From an uncultured Bacteroidales bacterium (GTDB taxonomy: Bacteria; Bacteroidota; Bacteroidia; Bacteroidales; WCHB1-69), in NCBI GenBank assembly GCA_905235135.1, contig CAJOKR010000027.1:1-38966 (forward strand): a DNA stretch of 38,966 nt. The letters run 5' to 3'. The notes under the pieces are model-generated. The model worked only from the letters and a program-made list of their open reading frames with translations. It was not told the origin of the DNA and searched no databases. Positions within the stretch are counted from its first letter, which is position 1. Every line of letters begins with the position of its first letter. Positions 22,619 through 31,060 of the stretch are shown here, in pieces. The translations under genes were made by a program, and so were the position numbers.

Positions 22619-23038
22619 TTAGCTCCTCCGAAACTTATGGAAGTCGCTCGCGTCCCACGACTGGTAGAGCAGGATGTGATGAATTTCGTTGATAATCAGA
22701 ATAAAAAGACGCAAATCGTGGTCCGCGAACCACTGGATGGCCTCCGTCTCCTTGCGGCAGGCGGCGGCGAAACGCGACAGAAACGTGCAGTTGTACTTCT
22801 CCAACCAAGCAATGGCCGCATCCTCGTTGTCGATGGCGTTACTCAGTATCGCAAACTCAGGATAACCGTTTTCCAACAGCCACTGCAGCGCGGCCTCGTT
22901 CGAGTGTATCGCCGACGACAACGCCTCTAACTCGCGATAACCATTGTTCATCAGGAAATCGCTGAACTTCCGATCGCCCTCCAGACTTTTGAGGAAGGCG
23001 ACCAAGACTTTGGGGTCATAATCGAGAAGGCTGTGCAT
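22619..23038 (-). CDS. Alpha-helical repeat protein, unknown function
   Basis: A 139-residue protein without signal or membrane segment. It contains repeated units of about 30 residues ending in patterns like FLMNNGYRELEALSSAI, LLENGYPEFAILSNAI and LEKYNCTFLSRFAAA, each preceded by an acidic/Ala-rich helix (NEAALQW, DEDAAIAW, KETEAIQW). This N-G-Y-x-E-L repetition implies a small solenoid of helical pairs. I recognise no family. It lies between glnS (upstream, same strand, with a palindrome between) and the promoter of the guaD-like operon; its own promoter was not found, so read-through from glnS is possible. Confidence 0.75.
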   Translation of the reverse strand: MHSLLDYDPKVLVAFLKSLEGDRKFSDFLMNNGYRELEALSSAIHSNEAALQWLLENGYPEFAILSNAIDNEDAAIAWLEKYNCTFLSRFAAACRKETEAIQWFADHDLRLFILIINEIHHILLYQSWDASDFHKFRRS

Positions 23039-23060
23039 AATGGTTATTGTCTATAAAATC

Positions 23061-23092
23061 ATGTAGAGACGCACGGCCGTGCGTCTCTACAT
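23061..23092. repeat. 32-bp perfect palindrome (TGTAGAGACG family)
   Basis: The 16-bp half ATGTAGAGACGCACGG is followed directly by its reverse complement. It lies 15 bp past the glnS stop and is related to the palindromes at 25605 and 35171. It may act as a terminator or mRNA-stabilising hairpin. Confidence 0.8.
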
Positions 23093-23106
23093 CAATAACC
23101 TATAAC

Positions 23107-24738
23107 CTACTGTTTCAGGCTCACCGTCTTGTTGAACACCAACTTCTCCTCCGTGGAATCCGGATCGCAGTAGAAGTAGCCGATGCGCTCGAACTGGAAG
23201 TGCTTGATAGCAGTGGCCTTCTCGTAGGTGAGACCCTCTTCCACCCAAGCCTGCTTGATTTCCAGGGAGTTGGGATTCAGGTTGTCGAGGAAGGTCTGAC
23301 CCTCTTCGCAGTTGTCGGGATCGGGTACGCTGAAGAGGCGGTCGAAGAGGCGCACCTCAGCGGCTTTGGCGTGGTTGACGGGCACCCAGTGGATGGTCGC
23401 CTTCACCTTGCGGTTGCTGTCGGGCATGCCGCTCTTGGTCATCGGGTCGTAAGTACAATGAATTTCGGTGATCTCGCCGTTCTCGTCCTTCACGATGTGC
23501 GTGCATTTGATGATGTAGGCGTATTTCAGCCGCACCTCGCGGTCGATGGAGAGGCGGTAGAACTTCTTGTCGGCGTTCTCGCGGAAGTCGGCGCGCTCAA
23601 TCCACACCTCCTTGGCGAAGGGGATCTTGCGCGTTCCGGCGCTCTCGTCCTCGGGGTTGTTCACGGCGTCCATCATCTCCACCTGGTCGTCCGGGTAATT
23701 GTCGATGATGAGCTTCACCGGGTCGAGGACGGCCATCGTGCGGATGGCGGTCTTGTTCAGATCCTCGCGGGCGCAGAACTCCAGCAAGGAGACGTCGATA
23801 ATGTTGTCGCGTTTGGCCACACCGACGGTTTCGGCGAAGTTGCGGATAGCAGCGGGCGTGTAGCCTCTGCGACGCAGACCGCAAATGGTCGGCATACGCG
23901 GGTCGTCCCAGCCGTTAACGTAATGTTCCTTCACGAGTTGCAGCAGCTTGCGCTTGCTCATGATCGTATAGTTGAGGTTCAAACGCGCAAACTCGATCTG
24001 CTGCGGGTGATGAATCTTCAATGCCTCGCAGAACCAGTCGTAGAGCGGACGGTGTACCTCAAACTCCAGCGTGCAGATGGAGTGCGTGATGCCCTCGATG
24101 GAGTCGCTCTGTCCGTGGGCGAAGTCATACATCGGGTAGATGCACCATTTGTCGCCCGTGCGGTGATGTGTGGCGTGCAGGATGCGGTACATGATGGGAT
24201 CGCGGAAGTGCATGTTCGGCGACGCCATGTCGATTTTGGCGCGGAGCACGCGGCTGCCGTCCGGAAACTCGCCCGCCTTCATGCGGCGGAACAGGTCGAG
24301 GTTCTCCTCCACGCTGCGGTTGCGGTACGGACTTTCGATGCCGGGTGCGGTGGGCACTCCCCTACCCTTGCTGATCTCCTCCTGCGTCTGGTCATCGACG
24401 TACGCCAGACCATCCTGGATGAGCTGCTCAGCCCAGAGGTAGAGCTGGTCGAAATAGTCGGAGGCGTAAAACTCCGCCGCCCACTGGAAACCTAACCACT
24501 TGATGTCCTCGCGGATGGAATCCACATATTCGGTGTCCTCCTTCACGGGGTTCGTGTCGTCGAAACGCAGGTTGGTCTTGCCGCCATATTTCTGAGCCAC
24601 ACCGAAGTTCAGACAGATGGATTTGGCGTGGCCGATGTGCAGGTAACCGTTCGGCTCTGGTGGGAATCGGGTGTGTACTCTCGCACCGTTCTTTCCGTTC
24701 TGAATGTCTTCTTCGATGATTTGCTCAATGAAATTCAT
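23107..24738 (-). CDS. glnS: Glutaminyl-tRNA synthetase
   Basis: A 543-residue class I synthetase, matching bacterial GlnRS length (about 550). The ATP-binding HIGH motif is in [14 protein letters not shown] (about residues 26-39), and the KMSKS equivalent is IMSKRKL (about residue 258). The glutamine-specific features [20 protein letters not shown] and RFDDTNP are intact, and the two anticodon-binding beta-barrels follow (from about residue 330). It charges tRNA-Gln with glutamine in the cytoplasm. It is divergent from yebC, each with its own -7 element in the 130-bp intergenic region. Confidence 0.98.
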   Translation of the reverse strand: MNFIEQIIEEDIQNGKNGARVHTRFPPEPNGYLHIGHAKSICLNFGVAQKYGGKTNLRFDDTNPVKEDTEYVDSIREDIKWLGFQWAAEFYASDYFDQLYLWAEQLIQDGLAYVDDQTQEEISKGRGVPTAPGIESPYRNRSVEENLDLFRRMKAGEFPDGSRVLRAKIDMASPNMHFRDPIMYRILHATHHRTGDKWCIYPMYDFAHGQSDSIEGITHSICTLEFEVHRPLYDWFCEALKIHHPQQIEFARLNLNYTIMSKRKLLQLVKEHYVNGWDDPRMPTICGLRRRGYTPAAIRNFAETVGVAKRDNIIDVSLLEFCAREDLNKTAIRTMAVLDPVKLIIDNYPDDQVEMMDAVNNPEDESAGTRKIPFAKEVWIERADFRENADKKFYRLSIDREVRLKYAYIIKCTHIVKDENGEITEIHCTYDPMTKSGMPDSNRKVKATIHWVPVNHAKAAEVRLFDRLFSVPDPDNCEEGQTFLDNLNPNSLEIKQAWVEEGLTYEKATAIKHFQFERIGYFYCDPDSTEEKLVFNKTVSLKQ

Positions 24739-24772
24739 AATTCTTCGATTTAGGGGTTAAAAAAACAAGCGG

Positions 24773-24780
24773 CAAAAATA
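24773..24780 (-). promoter_or_regulatory. -7 promoter element for glnS
   Basis: TATTTTTG on the minus strand, 34 bp before the glnS ATG. Confidence 0.6.
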
Positions 24781-24802
24781 CATTTTTTTGGAAAAAAAAT
24801 TG

Positions 24803-24810
24803 TATCTTTG
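24803..24810 (+). promoter_or_regulatory. -7 promoter element for yebC
   Basis: TATCTTTG followed by CGG, the strongest form of the Bacteroidetes -7 element, 58 bp before the yebC ATG. Confidence 0.65.
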
Positions 24811-24868
24811 CGGCGATTTTTGAAACCGACAATTCTAACTAAAGTATTCATATTTAAATTAAGACAAA

Positions 24869-25594
24869 ATGGGAAGAGCTTTTGAGTATCGCAAGGCAAG
24901 AATCTTCAAGAGAAACGCATATTTGGCCAAGACGTTCACCCGTCTCGGCAAGGAAATCACCATGGCGGCCAAGGCCGGCGGCCCCGACCCCGAACAGAAC
25001 TCCAAACTCCGTCTGCTCATCCAGACGGCCCGCAACGAAAACATGCCGAAAGACAACATCGATCGCGCCATCAAACGCGCCTTCGAGAAGGATATGTCCG
25101 ATTATAAGGAAGTGGTCTATGAAGGTCGCGGACCTCACGGCATCGCCATCCTCATCGAGGCGGCCACCGACAACAACCAGCGCACCGTCGCCAACGTCCG
25201 CAGCTACTTCAACAAGTTCGGCGGCTCGCTCGGCACCTCCGGTATGCTCGACTTCCTGTTCGACCACAAGTGCATCTTCACCGTCGCCCGCACCCCCGAA
25301 ATCGACATCGAGGAGTTCGAGCTCGCTATGATGGACTTCGACGCCGAAATTGACGCCGATGACGAGGAAATCATCGTGATGGCAGAGTACAAAGCCTTCG
25401 GTCCCATCCAGAAATATCTGGAAGACAATAAGTTCGAAATCAAGAGCTTCAAGTTCGACCGCATCCCGAAGGAACTCAAGACCCTCACCGACGAACAGCG
25501 CGCCGAGGTCAACCTCCTCCTCGACAAAATCAACGAGGACGAAGACGTCACCAACGTCTATCACAACATGGAGGAACCTGAAGAGGAAGAATAA
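24869..25594 (+). CDS. yebC: YebC/PmpR family protein (TACO1-like)
   Basis: A 241-residue protein of standard family length. The N-terminal helical domain (GRAFEYRKARIFKRNAYLAK, where most relatives have AGHSKW near the start) is followed by KAGGPDPEQNSKLRLLIQTA, AKxxNMPKDNIDRAIKRA-like (ARNENMPKDNIDRAIKRA) and YEGRGPHGIAILIEAATDN, the core signature of the family. Members were named as transcription regulators, but recent work supports a ribosome-associated role in relieving stalling at proline stretches. It is transcribed alone, followed by a palindrome 10 bp past the stop. The C-terminus is acidic (EEPEEEE). Confidence 0.95.
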   Translation: MGRAFEYRKARIFKRNAYLAKTFTRLGKEITMAAKAGGPDPEQNSKLRLLIQTARNENMPKDNIDRAIKRAFEKDMSDYKEVVYEGRGPHGIAILIEAATDNNQRTVANVRSYFNKFGGSLGTSGMLDFLFDHKCIFTVARTPEIDIEEFELAMMDFDAEIDADDEEIIVMAEYKAFGPIQKYLEDNKFEIKSFKFDRIPKELKTLTDEQRAEVNLLLDKINEDEDVTNVYHNMEEPEEEE

Positions 25595-25604
25595 TATTGG
25601 GTAT

Positions 25605-25634
25605 TGTAGAGACGCAAAATTTTGCGTCTCTACA
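25605..25634. repeat. 30-bp perfect palindrome (TGTAGAGACG family)
   Basis: TGTAGAGACGCAAAA is followed by its reverse complement, 11 bp past the yebC stop. Outer 12 bp are identical to the palindrome at 23061-23092; only the centre differs. Confidence 0.8.
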
Positions 25635-25664
25635 TAAACCATTAACCATAAACCATTAACCATT

Positions 25665-26270
25665 ATGTATTACTACAAATTCAAAGTGTTCTATGACGAG
25701 GTGGAAGATTTCGTGCGCGACGTGGATGTGCTCGCGAACACGAACTTCGAGGACTTCCACCTGTTCCTGTACCAGTGTTTGGGTTTGCAGGGCAACGAGT
25801 TCGCTGCGTTCTCCATTTGCGACCAAAAATGGAACAAGCAGAAGGAGATAACCCTCATGGACACGTCGGAGGAGGATGAGATGACAGAGACGCCGGAGTA
25901 CGACGAGGAGGACACGTTCAGTACCAAGACGCGGCTGCCGCGGTTCGTGATGCGCGAGGCCATCCTCAAGGACTTCATCACCGACCCGCACCAGCACATC
26001 CTCTACGAGTACGACTTCATCGACCCGAAGACCTTCTACATCGAGTTCCAGAAGGCGGCGCAGACCGAGAAGCCTGAGGATTTCCCGCGCTGCACGTTCC
26101 AGAAGGGCGTGCTCCCCGTGCGGCTCACCAACAAGAACATCCCGCAGCCCGATGTCGATGAGTCCCAGTTGCTGCTCGACGACCTGGAGGACGACGAGTA
26201 CGACGACGGCTTCGACGACGGCTACAACGAGGAGGACTACAACGACCTCAATGAGTTCTCCGACTTTTGA
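25665..26270 (+). CDS. pRiA4b ORF-3-like family protein
   Basis: A 201-residue protein that opens MYYYKFKVFYDEVEDFVRDV and contains FEDFHLFLYQCLG and AAFSICDQKWNKQKEI, the pattern of the plasmid pRiA4b ORF-3 family found in many Bacteroidetes chromosomes. The tail from about residue 165 is extremely acidic (DDLEDDEYDDGFDDGYNEED), which is common for chromosomal members. Function is unknown; no catalytic residues are apparent. It precedes miaA and overlaps its start by 20 bp, so the two are translationally linked. Conservation of such an arrangement would support a role near RNA metabolism, which is only inference. Confidence 0.82.
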   Translation: MYYYKFKVFYDEVEDFVRDVDVLANTNFEDFHLFLYQCLGLQGNEFAAFSICDQKWNKQKEITLMDTSEEDEMTETPEYDEEDTFSTKTRLPRFVMREAILKDFITDPHQHILYEYDFIDPKTFYIEFQKAAQTEKPEDFPRCTFQKGVLPVRLTNKNIPQPDVDESQLLLDDLEDDEYDDGFDDGYNEEDYNDLNEFSDF

Positions 26271-27120
26271 TGAGCCCACGCTCTACATTCTGACCGGCCC
26301 GACGGGGGTGGGCAAAACGGCCTACACCATTGAGCTGGCACAGCGCTGGCAGGTGCCGATCATTTCGGCCGACTCCCGCCAGTTCTATCGAGAAATGCGC
26401 ATCGGCACAGCATTCCCCACCGAGGAGGAGCTGGCCGCTGCGCAACATTTTTTTGTGGGGATGCTCTCCATCCACGACTACTACAATATATGTATGTATG
26501 AGCAGGATGTGCTGAAACTGCTCGATGAGCTGTTCCAAAAATATCCCGTGGTGATTATGACCGGCGGAAGCCCGCAGTATCTCGATGCGGTGTGTCACGG
26601 GGTGGATGCCTTCCCCGATCCCGACCCGGCCACCCGGCAGTATGTCCACAATCTCCTCCAATACAACGGTCTGGAAGCACTGCACGCCCAGCTGCAGCTC
26701 CTCGATCCCGACTACGCCGCCACCGTCAACCCGCACGACGGCAAACGGATGATGCGAGCCTTGGAGGTGTCGATACAGACAGGCAAGCCCTACTCGTCGC
26801 AGCTGCATAACCAACAGAAAGTGAGGAATTTCCAAATCGTGAAGAAGTACCTGAACCGTCCGCGCGAGGAGCTCTTCGACCGCATCAACCGACGGGTCGA
26901 TAAGATGATGGCCGACGGGCTGTTGGAGGAAGCGCGGGGCCTCTACCCCTACCGCGACCTCAACGCCCTCAACACCGTGGGCTACCGAGAACTCTTCGAC
27001 CACTTCGACGGCAAATGCACGTTAGAGCAGGCGGTCACGGACATCAAAACGCACACGCGGCGGTATGCGAAGCGGCAAATCACGTGGTTCAAGCGAGAGC
27101 ATGAGGAGGTGATGGTTTAG
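26251..27120 (+). CDS. miaA: tRNA dimethylallyltransferase
   Basis: The protein is 289 residues from the ATG at 26251. The frame extends to 26152, but those codons are a threonine/serine string mirrored from the acidic tail of the upstream gene and are not coding here. The P-loop GPTGVGKT is at about residues 13-20, then the dimethylallyl-diphosphate/tRNA contact ISADSRQFYREM, GTAFPT-type switch and MTGGSPQYL. MiaA adds an isopentenyl group to A37 of tRNAs reading codons starting with U. It is slightly shorter than usual (about 300-310), lacking some of the C-terminal extension, but all core motifs are present. The stop codon lies in the first unit of a 7-bp tandem repeat. Confidence 0.95.
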   Translation: MSSPTFDEPTLYILTGPTGVGKTAYTIELAQRWQVPIISADSRQFYREMRIGTAFPTEEELAAAQHFFVGMLSIHDYYNICMYEQDVLKLLDELFQKYPVVIMTGGSPQYLDAVCHGVDAFPDPDPATRQYVHNLLQYNGLEALHAQLQLLDPDYAATVNPHDGKRMMRALEVSIQTGKPYSSQLHNQQKVRNFQIVKKYLNRPREELFDRINRRVDKMMADGLLEEARGLYPYRDLNALNTVGYRELFDHFDGKCTLEQAVTDIKTHTRRYAKRQITWFKREHEEVMV

Positions 27121-27172
27121 AGTTTAGAGTTTAGAGTTTAGAGTTTAGAGTTTAGAGTTGAGAGTTGAGGGT
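27115..27172. repeat. 7-bp tandem repeat overlapping the miaA stop
   Basis: About eight units of (A)GTTTAG, the last two degenerate (AGTTGAG). The first contains the miaA stop codon TAG, so expansion does not alter the protein. Confidence 0.85.
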
Positions 27173-27251
27173 TTAATTAAAGGGAAAACATCTGAGTTCC
27201 TTGTGAAACAGAAAAAATTTTTGCCATTCAATAATAACTAAAAAAACAACT

Positions 27252-27503
27252 ATGAGTCCAACTTTTAAAAGAGAACGAGGTTATACCTTTAAAATCTACT
27301 CCAACGAAGAAGAACGCATACATGTTCATGTTATAAAAGATAACGAAGAAGCTAAGTTTTGGTTAGAACCTCAAATAGAGGTGGCCAATAACTATGGTTT
27401 TTAAGAAAAAGATATTAATGTCATACTCAAAATAATAAAAAACAATGCAGACACTTTTAGAAAACAGTATAAACAGCACATCGGCAAACGTATTGATGAT
27501 TAA
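27252..27503 (+). pseudogene. DUF4160 protein interrupted by an in-frame stop
   Basis: From the ATG at 27252 the frame encodes MSPTFKRERGYTFKIYSNEE, then ERIHVHVIKDNEEAKFWLEP and QIEVANNYGF, the DUF4160 signature (YSNE..HVHV..EAKFWLEP). A TAA at codon 51 (27402-27404) is followed in the same frame by EKDINVILKIIKNNADTFRK and QYKQHIGKRIDD, the normal C-terminal helix of the family, to a TAA at 27501-27503. Full length would be 83 residues, as usual. A single substitution (for example AAA to TAA) explains the break. The downstream gene encodes a DUF2442 protein and overlaps the C-terminal part by 59 bp. Such pairs are suspected toxin-antitoxin-like modules. Read-through or a sequence error is possible. 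No promoter was found. Confidence 0.72.
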
Positions 27504-27729
27504 CAGTCAGGGGATTATGTTATCTGTTTGCGGCAACGACTACTTTCTGTCGTACAACCGCATCCCATGGATGCTGACCGCCCCTATAGGAGATGTACTC
27601 AACGTCCGGATGTCGGGGCGGAATGCTATTGAGTGGCCAACATTAAACGTGGATCTGGAAATCGAAAGCCTCAAACATCCGGAGCGTTATCCGCTTATCA
27701 TGAAACGTTCTGAATCCGAAGTGCTATAA
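27445..27729 (+). CDS. DUF2442 domain protein (partner of DUF4160)
   Basis: A 94-residue protein. The domain runs from about residue 13 (SANVLMINSQGIMLSVCGND, then YFLSYNRIPWM) to MSGRNAIEWPTLNVDLEIES, in which the G-x-x-I-x-W-P-x-L-x-x-D-x pattern is diagnostic for DUF2442. The start at 27445 is preferred over the Met at 27496 because the domain begins before the latter, although the later ATG overlaps the DUF4160 stop and could be used. DUF2442 proteins are small and often sit next to DUF4160 genes in putative two-gene modules. Since DUF4160 is interrupted upstream, the pair may be inactive. The C-terminal HPERYPLIMKRSESEVL extends past the domain. Confidence 0.75.
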   Translation: MQTLLENSINSTSANVLMINSQGIMLSVCGNDYFLSYNRIPWMLTAPIGDVLNVRMSGRNAIEWPTLNVDLEIESLKHPERYPLIMKRSESEVL

Positions 27730-27738
27730 TTAAATAGC

Positions 27739-27814
27739 TTCCTTAAGCAGCCTCGGAGAGGCAACACGCGCGCAGCGCAATTAACCCCACACAAGGCGAA
27801 GCTGCAGTGTGGGG
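27739..27814. repeat. 75-bp intergenic repeat, copy A
   Basis: TTCCTTAAGCAGCCTCGGAG leads into AGGCAACACG and ends with the hairpin-forming pair ACCCCACAC and GTGTGGGG. A near-identical element is at 32059-32132. Its last third is partly repeated at 27842-27866 (AAAGCGGAGCCGCAGTGTGG). Confidence 0.8.
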
Positions 27815-27885
27815 CTGGAACGAACAAGAAGAAAGCATCCTACAAAGCGGAGCCGCAGTGTGGGGCTCATCAAAAACAAAAAACA

Positions 27886-29673
27886 ATGAAAAAACTACTC
27901 CTGATAACAATAACCACCGTCCTCGTGGCCGCCGCTTTCGGGCAAAGCCCCGCAAAGTACTGGGTGGCCTTCACCGACAAGAAAGGCACGCCCTACAGCA
28001 TCGACAAACCCGAGGCGTTCCTCTCGCCGCGAGCAATCGAGTTACGGAAGGCGCACGGTATCGCCATCGACGAGCGCGACCTGCCCGTAAACCCCGACTA
28101 CGTGCGGCAGGTGCTCGCCCTCGACACGGCAGCCCGCTGCTTCACCACCACCAAGTGGCACAACGGCATGACCGTCTATGCCCTCCGCGACGACATGAAG
28201 GAGGCCATCGAAAAGCTGCCCTTCGTGGATTCCGTGCAGCGCACCGATGTGCCGAAAGACACCCTGCTGCCGCCTATAAAACCCGCTTACGTATTCCCAG
28301 GTAGCGGCGGCTCCTTGGTACACACGTATCAGGCTGACATCAAGAAAAACAACGACTTCGACTACGGCAATGCCACCAAGCAGGTGCGCGTGAACAACGT
28401 GCAATGGCTGCACCGAATGGGATTCCGCGGTGAGGGCATGCAGATGATGGTCCTCGACGGCGGGTTCCAAAACATCGATTCCATCCCGTGTTTCGAGGTC
28501 CTGCGCAACGACCACCGACTCTTGGGCGCACGCAACTTCGTGGAGCCCGAGAAGGACCCCATGCGCAAGCACTCGCACGGCACGATGGTGCTCTCCTGCA
28601 TCGCCTCCTACCTGCCCGGTCTGCTCGTGGGCACCGCCCCGATGGTGCAAGTCTATGTGGCACAAACCGAGGAATCCGGCAGCGAGGACCGCGTGGAAGA
28701 GGACAACTGGGTGGCCGGGTTGGAGTACGCCGACAGTCTCGGCTGCCAGGTGCTGAACTCCTCGTTAGGCTACACCGTTTTCGATGATTCCGTGAACCAG
28801 CGCACCTACGCCGACATGACGGGCGAGGTGAGCCGTGCCTCACGGGCCGCCACCATCGCCGCCTCCAAAGGGCTGCTGATCTGCAACAGCGCGGGCAATG
28901 AGGGCACCAGCAATTGGAAGTACCTCGGCGCGCCGGCGGATGCCAAGGACATCCTCACCGTGGGCGCGGTCAACATCAAGAGGAAACGCGCCTACTTCAG
29001 CTCGTTCGGTCCTACTGCCGACGGCCGCATCAAGCCCGACGCGTGCGCCGTGGGCCGCAACACCTACATCAGCACGCCCACGGGTCTGGTCACCATCGCC
29101 GACGGCACCTCCTTCTCATCCCCGATGCTCTCCGGCATGGTCACGTGCCTTTGGCAGGCCTTCCCCGAAAAGAGCAATTACGAAATCATGGAGGCCGTCC
29201 GCAAAGCCGGCGACCGCAATGTCAGTCTGAACGGTGAAATTCTCGAAGAGCCCGATCCCAAAGACGGCTATGGCTACGGCATCACCGACTTCCTGCGAGC
29301 CTATAATATCCTGAAATTCGGCAACGAGGATGACGTGCTATTCGTCGTCTATTCGCGCGAGATGAGCAAAAAGACGAGCAACCTGTTTGTTGTAATGATC
29401 AAAAGTACATTGAAACAGGATTATTCCTCATTGACCGTCACAGCCACGCCTTTAACCTATCGTAACGGCAATGCGACAGAGGGCAAAACGATGAAAGTGA
29501 AAGTCAAACAATATAATGCCGACATAGTGAGTGAAGGGATTACTGGTCTCGCCCACGTCATCACCCTCCCCAAGCTGCCAAAAAACAAGCCCTACCAGCT
29601 CTATCGCGTCGATTTCAACATTGACGGCAAGACGGTGAGCCGCGTGGTAGGACTGGAGCAGCCGGTGGAGTAG
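27886..29673 (+). CDS. Secreted S8 family (subtilisin-like) serine peptidase
   Basis: A 595-residue subtilase with a signal peptide (MKKLLLITITTVLVAAAFGQ). An N-terminal inhibitor-like prodomain (about residues 25-125) precedes the catalytic domain: Asp191 (MMVLDGGF), His231 (KHSHGTMVLS), oxyanion Asn338 (ICNSAGNEG) and Ser409 (IADGTSFSSP). The last 110 residues form a beta-rich domain (EGITGLAHVITLPKLPKNKP) that lacks the usual type IX sorting-domain signature, so the export route after the Sec system is unclear. Peptide supply for amino-acid fermentation fits the neighbouring lysine-degradation genes, but this is inference. The 5' leader contains a 75-bp repeat; no promoter element is evident. 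The stop codon lies in a hairpin. Confidence 0.94.
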   Translation: MKKLLLITITTVLVAAAFGQSPAKYWVAFTDKKGTPYSIDKPEAFLSPRAIELRKAHGIAIDERDLPVNPDYVRQVLALDTAARCFTTTKWHNGMTVYALRDDMKEAIEKLPFVDSVQRTDVPKDTLLPPIKPAYVFPGSGGSLVHTYQADIKKNNDFDYGNATKQVRVNNVQWLHRMGFRGEGMQMMVLDGGFQNIDSIPCFEVLRNDHRLLGARNFVEPEKDPMRKHSHGTMVLSCIASYLPGLLVGTAPMVQVYVAQTEESGSEDRVEEDNWVAGLEYADSLGCQVLNSSLGYTVFDDSVNQRTYADMTGEVSRASRAATIAASKGLLICNSAGNEGTSNWKYLGAPADAKDILTVGAVNIKRKRAYFSSFGPTADGRIKPDACAVGRNTYISTPTGLVTIADGTSFSSPMLSGMVTCLWQAFPEKSNYEIMEAVRKAGDRNVSLNGEILEEPDPKDGYGYGITDFLRAYNILKFGNEDDVLFVVYSREMSKKTSNLFVVMIKSTLKQDYSSLTVTATPLTYRNGNATEGKTMKVKVKQYNADIVSEGITGLAHVITLPKLPKNKPYQLYRVDFNIDGKTVSRVVGLEQPVE

Positions 29674-29750
29674 AGCCGTCATATAATGGCGGCTCTACAA
29701 CTCGCAAATGGCGGCTCTACAACTCGCAAATGGCGGCTCTACAACTCGCA
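29671..29750. repeat. Hairpin plus 22-bp tandem repeat after the subtilase
   Basis: TAGAGCCGTCAT pairs with ATGGCGGCTCTA (one G-T pair) and begins at the subtilase stop codon. The right half then recurs with a 22-bp period three times from 29686 (ATGGCGGCTCTACAACTCGC). The stem is of the same GTAGAG/CTCTAC type as the other palindromes. Confidence 0.8.
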
Positions 29751-29820
29751 GAAAATGAGTTATCAACAATCTTTTGAAGAAAAAATTACGAAAAGTGGAT
29801 GGCGGTATTGCAAAAAATGC

Positions 29821-29828
29821 TATCTTTG
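29821..29828 (+). promoter_or_regulatory. -7 promoter element for kdd
   Basis: TATCTTTG followed by CG, 56 bp before the kdd ATG. Confidence 0.65.
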
Positions 29829-29884
29829 CGACCTCAATTTTTGAGGAATAAAAGTTTTGTATCACTCTAAAAATCATAGATATT

Positions 29885-30958
29885 ATGCAGAAAAAAGGTA
29901 ACAAATACGGTACGCACCGCGTGATCGAACCCAAGGGCGTTCTCCCGCAGCCCGCGAACAAGCTCGACAACAACATGGACGAGATTTGGGACAATGAGAT
30001 CCTCATTGACGTCCAGACTTTGAACATCGACTCCGCTTCATTCACCGACATCCACAACTACGCCAAGGAGCAAGCCGGTCCCGGCGCCTCCGAAGAGAAG
30101 GTGATGGAAGAGGTGAAGAAAGAGATGCTGTTGAATGTCGAACTGCAGGGCAAGCACCGTAACCGCCGCACTGGTTCCGGCGGCATGTTGCTCGGTAAGG
30201 TCGAGAAAATCGGCGACGCGCTGAAAGGCAAAATCGACCTCAAGGAAGGCGACCGCATCGCCACCCTCGTCAGCCTCAGCCTCACCCCGCTGCGCATCGA
30301 CGAAATCCTCGAGATCCGTCCCGATGTTGACCAAGTCGATATCAAGGGCAAGGCCATCCTCTTCGAGAGCGGTATCTACGCCAAAATCCCGACCGACATG
30401 CCCGAAAAACTCGCGCTTTCTGCATTAGACGTGGCTGGTGCTCCCGCACAGACCGCCAAACTGTGCCAATACGGCCAAACTGTCGTCATCCTCGGCGCTG
30501 GTGGCAAGAGCGGTATGCTCTGCTGCTACGAGGCTAAAAAGCGCGTCGGTGTCACTGGTAAGGTCATTGGTATCGCCAACAGCCCGAAGAGTACCCAACG
30601 TATCAAAGACCTCGGTTTCTGCGACATCGTGGAGTCTGCCGCCGGCATGACCCCCGTGCAGGTCTATGAGCTCATCGAAAAGCTCACCGATGGCAAAATG
30701 GCCGACGTCACCATCAACTGCGTCAACGTTCCCGACCAGGAGATGACCGCCGTCCTCATCACCAAAGACGATGGTATCGTCTATTTCTTCTCCATGGCCA
30801 CCAGCTTCACCAAAGCTTCCCTCGGTGCTGAGGGCATCGGCAGCGATGTGAACATGATCATGGGTAACGGATATACTAAGGGACATGCTGAATTCACCCT
30901 TCAAGAGCTTCGTGAGAGCCCCGAGCTCCGCAAGATCTTCGAAGAGCTTTACGCATAA
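29885..30958 (+). CDS. kdd: L-erythro-3,5-diaminohexanoate dehydrogenase
   Basis: A 357-residue enzyme of the lysine-fermentation pathway, which oxidatively deaminates 3,5-diaminohexanoate to 5-amino-3-oxohexanoate with NAD(P). The N-terminus (KYGTHRVIEPKGVLPQPANK then LDNNMDEIWDNEILIDVQTL) and DSASFTDI are typical of Kdd; LTPLRIDEI and GYTKGHAEFTLQ appear further on. The nucleotide-binding glycine motif is VVILGAGGKSGMLCCYEAKK (about residues 198-217), in a medium-chain-dehydrogenase-like fold without zinc ligands. It carries its own promoter and a strong terminator. KamA, the first enzyme of the pathway, is 3 kb downstream, separated by unrelated housekeeping genes. The other pathway genes are not in the window. 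Confidence 0.95.
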   Translation: MQKKGNKYGTHRVIEPKGVLPQPANKLDNNMDEIWDNEILIDVQTLNIDSASFTDIHNYAKEQAGPGASEEKVMEEVKKEMLLNVELQGKHRNRRTGSGGMLLGKVEKIGDALKGKIDLKEGDRIATLVSLSLTPLRIDEILEIRPDVDQVDIKGKAILFESGIYAKIPTDMPEKLALSALDVAGAPAQTAKLCQYGQTVVILGAGGKSGMLCCYEAKKRVGVTGKVIGIANSPKSTQRIKDLGFCDIVESAAGMTPVQVYELIEKLTDGKMADVTINCVNVPDQEMTAVLITKDDGIVYFFSMATSFTKASLGAEGIGSDVNMIMGNGYTKGHAEFTLQELRESPELRKIFEELYA

Positions 30959-30998
30959 CCCTTTCTATATATCACATTAGTAATAATTATCTGATGGA

Positions 30999-31030
30999 AT
31001 AAGCGGCGTAACGAGCGCCGCTTATTTTTT
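30999..31030 (+). terminator. Rho-independent terminator after kdd
   Basis: Perfect 10-bp arms ATAAGCGGCG and CGCCGCTTAT, 7-bp loop, then a run of T. The ruvX -7 element begins 2 bp later. Confidence 0.88.
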
Positions 31031-31031
31031 G

Positions 31032-31039
31032 TATCTTTG
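31032..31039 (+). promoter_or_regulatory. -7 promoter element for ruvX-def
   Basis: TATCTTTG followed by CGCC, 21 bp before the ruvX ATG at 31061. It overlaps an in-frame upstream start (31037), which is thus excluded. Confidence 0.65.
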
Positions 31040-31060
31040 CGCCCGCAAAAAAAACCAGAT

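Noticed and set aside
23047-24495. 482-codon plus-strand frame
   Set aside because: Antisense to glnS, whose motifs are complete; the shadow has no recognisable domain.
26152-26250. Extended N-terminus of MiaA
   Set aside because: The codons mirror the acidic tail of the upstream gene and give a Thr/Ser string not found in MiaA.
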